NCBI RefSeq assembly: GCF_039926425.1
Contig: NZ_JBDSWZ010000305.1
Span: 1 to 7,688 of the forward strand
Length of the DNA stretch: 7,688 nt
From: Dokdonella_A sp039926425
GTDB taxonomy: Bacteria > Pseudomonadota > Gammaproteobacteria > Xanthomonadales > Rhodanobacteraceae
Direction: 5' to 3'
In this document: piece after piece, positions 6,290-7,688 of the stretch
How positions within the stretch are numbered: the stretch's first letter is position 1
Layout: each line of letters opens with the position of its first letter
Position numbers and translations under genes: made by a program
The notes under the pieces: generated by a model
Databases searched by the model: none
Told to the model about the DNA's origin: nothing
The model's input: the letters and a program-made list of their open reading frames with translations, nothing else

Positions 6290-7688
6290 ATGAACAGCCC
6301 ACTTTCCGCTGACCTCGATGCCGCACTCGACCGGATTGCCGGGTCCATCGATGCCGGACAACCGCAATCCGCCGTCGTCGCCGCGATCGCCGCGCGCAGC
6401 CAATGGCCGCATGAAGTCGAGCCGGCGCGGCTGCACGGCATTGCGCTGTTCCAGCTCGGTCAGATCGCCAACGCGCGACGCGCGCTGGACGACGCGCGCG
6501 CCATCGCACCGCAGTCTGTGGAAGTCGCATGCAATCTCGCAAGCGTCCTGCTCGCCGAGGGGGACACGATCGGGGCGATCAGCGTGCTCGATGCAATGCT
6601 CGCGCGCGAACCCCGCCATCCCGCCGTTCTCAACGGGCTCGGCACCGCGAAGCGTGCTGCTGGCGATCTTGCAGGGTCGCGAGACGCTTACGCGCGCGCA
6701 ACCGCGGAGGCGCCGGCGCATGCCGCTGCGTGGATGAATCTTGCCGCTGTCGAACTCGCACTCGGGCACGTCGCAAAAGCGGATCACGACACGCGGCACG
6801 CGCTGACGCTGGCGCCCGCACATCCAGAGGGACTGCTGCTGCTCGGGCACGTCCTCGCCACCCAGCGGCGGCATGCGGACGCGGAGCGCGCATATCTCGC
6901 AGGCGCTCAGTCCGCGCCGTCGGATGCGCGTTTTGCGTATCAGGCCGGCTTGATGGCGGAGGAACAAGGGCGCCTTGCACCTGCGGCCGACGCGCATGCC
7001 CGCGCGCTGTCGCTCACACCGTCGCTTCATCACGCCCTTGGACAGCTGGTCTTCCTGCGCCGACAGCTGAGCGACTGGCGCGGACTCGATGCACTGTCGG
7101 CGGACCTGCGTGCACGTGTCGCCGCAGGGGCGCCCGGCATCGCACCCTTCGCATTCCTCGCGGAGCCAGCCAGCGCGGACGAACAGTTGCGTTGCGCGCG
7201 AACCTGTGCCGATGGAATCGACGCACGCACCGCGACGCAGAGAACGCGCTTTCCGTTCGTGCATCGACAGCGACGGTCGACCGACCCTCTGCGAATCGGA
7301 ATGGTGGCGAATGGATTCGGCAACCATCCGACCAGCCTGCTGATCGTCGCGATGATCGAGGCGCTCCGATCCGATGCGATCGAGATTCACCTGTTTTCCA
7401 CAGCGCCGGACGACAGCAGCGTCTTGTTGCATCGGCTGCGCGCTGCGGTACACACATTGCACGACGCGTCGTCCGCGACCGCACCCGTGCTGGCGGCAAC
7501 GATTCACGCAGCCGACGTGGAACTGCTGCTCGATCTCGATGGCTACTGCAGTGGTGCAATGCCCGAAGCGCTGGCGCTGCGGCCGGCTCCGATCCAGATC
7601 AACTGGCTGGCGTATCCCGGCACGCTGGGTGCCGCGTGGATGGACTACGTGATCGCCGACGCGGTCGTGCTTCCCCGGTCGCTGCACG
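6290..7688 (+). CDS. TPR protein with GT41 (OGT/SPINDLY-like) glycosyltransferase domain, partial
   Basis: The frame is open from ATG at 6290 to the right edge (466 codons seen). Residues about 10-260 form repeated Ala/Leu-rich helical pairs with TPR spacing, for example ARLHGIALFQLGQIANARRA, then blocks near 80-105, 113-140, 147-172, 181-206 and 215-240. The catalytic region of family GT41 then begins. FLAEPASADEQLRCAR (289-304) matches the linker of bacterial members. LRIGMVANGFGNHPTS (334-349) matches the OGT block containing the conserved active-site His (H346 here). DLDGYCSGAMPEALALRP (415-432) and IQINWLAYPGTLGAAWMDY (435-453) are hallmark GT41 segments. The family transfers a sugar, classically GlcNAc from UDP-GlcNAc, to Ser/Thr of proteins; some bacterial members use other sugars or targets. 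No signal peptide is present, so it is cytoplasmic. The UDP-sugar-binding C-terminal half lies outside the window. The gene is divergent from the exported-protein genes, and a functional link is unproven. Confidence 0.93.
   Translation, partial: MNSPLSADLDAALDRIAGSIDAGQPQSAVVAAIAARSQWPHEVEPARLHGIALFQLGQIANARRALDDARAIAPQSVEVACNLASVLLAEGDTIGAISVLDAMLAREPRHPAVLNGLGTAKRAAGDLAGSRDAYARATAEAPAHAAAWMNLAAVELALGHVAKADHDTRHALTLAPAHPEGLLLLGHVLATQRRHADAERAYLAGAQSAPSDARFAYQAGLMAEEQGRLAPAADAHARALSLTPSLHHALGQLVFLRRQLSDWRGLDALSADLRARVAAGAPGIAPFAFLAEPASADEQLRCARTCADGIDARTATQRTRFPFVHRQRRSTDPLRIGMVANGFGNHPTSLLIVAMIEALRSDAIEIHLFSTAPDDSSVLLHRLRAAVHTLHDASSATAPVLAATIHAADVELLLDLDGYCSGAMPEALALRPAPIQINWLAYPGTLGAAWMDYVIADAVVLPRSLH

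Noticed and set aside
6200..7687. Minus-strand extension of the 702-aa protein's open frame to the right edge
   Set aside because: The frame stays open for 496 more codons but runs antisense to the well-supported GT41 gene. The signal peptide begins at the ATG at 6199, so the extension is not coding.

Overview
The window is GC-rich and densely coding. It looks like a chromosomal segment from a high-GC gammaproteobacterium, most likely of the Xanthomonadales (Dokdonella/Rhodanobacter/Lysobacter-type). That placement rests on codon style and on a C-terminal motif of the type DRVFxxGF(E/D), which I remember as common in exported proteins of that group. It is a recollection, not a database result.

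Layout: three genes lie head-to-tail on the minus strand, and one gene diverges from them on the plus strand at the right edge. In minus-strand order they are: an exported protein of unknown function (4091-6199, 702 aa); 117 bp of spacer; an exported five-haem cytochrome c (2015-3973, 652 aa); 238 bp of hairpin-rich spacer; and a second exported protein (1-1776, at least 592 aa, running off the left edge) that is a clear paralogue of the first. The divergent gene (6290-7688, running off the right edge) encodes a TPR protein with the start of an O-GlcNAc-transferase-like GT41 (SPINDLY/OGT family) catalytic domain.

How they may work together: all three minus-strand products have N-terminal export signals. 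Two of them carry the same short motif at or near the C-terminus; the third is cut off before that point. The two paralogues share a cysteine-containing core, with acidic Asp/Asn/Gly loops that could bind calcium and the blocks PYNNDQHPYLIWNLYR, WGRCGS and EPNL. The arrangement suggests an envelope or extracellular redox-linked module in which two members of an uncharacterised family bracket a multihaem cytochrome. The link to the glycosyltransferase is only one of position. No mobile element, CRISPR array, tRNA or rRNA was seen. The long plus-strand open frames between 493 and 6280 are antisense shadows of the minus-strand genes.
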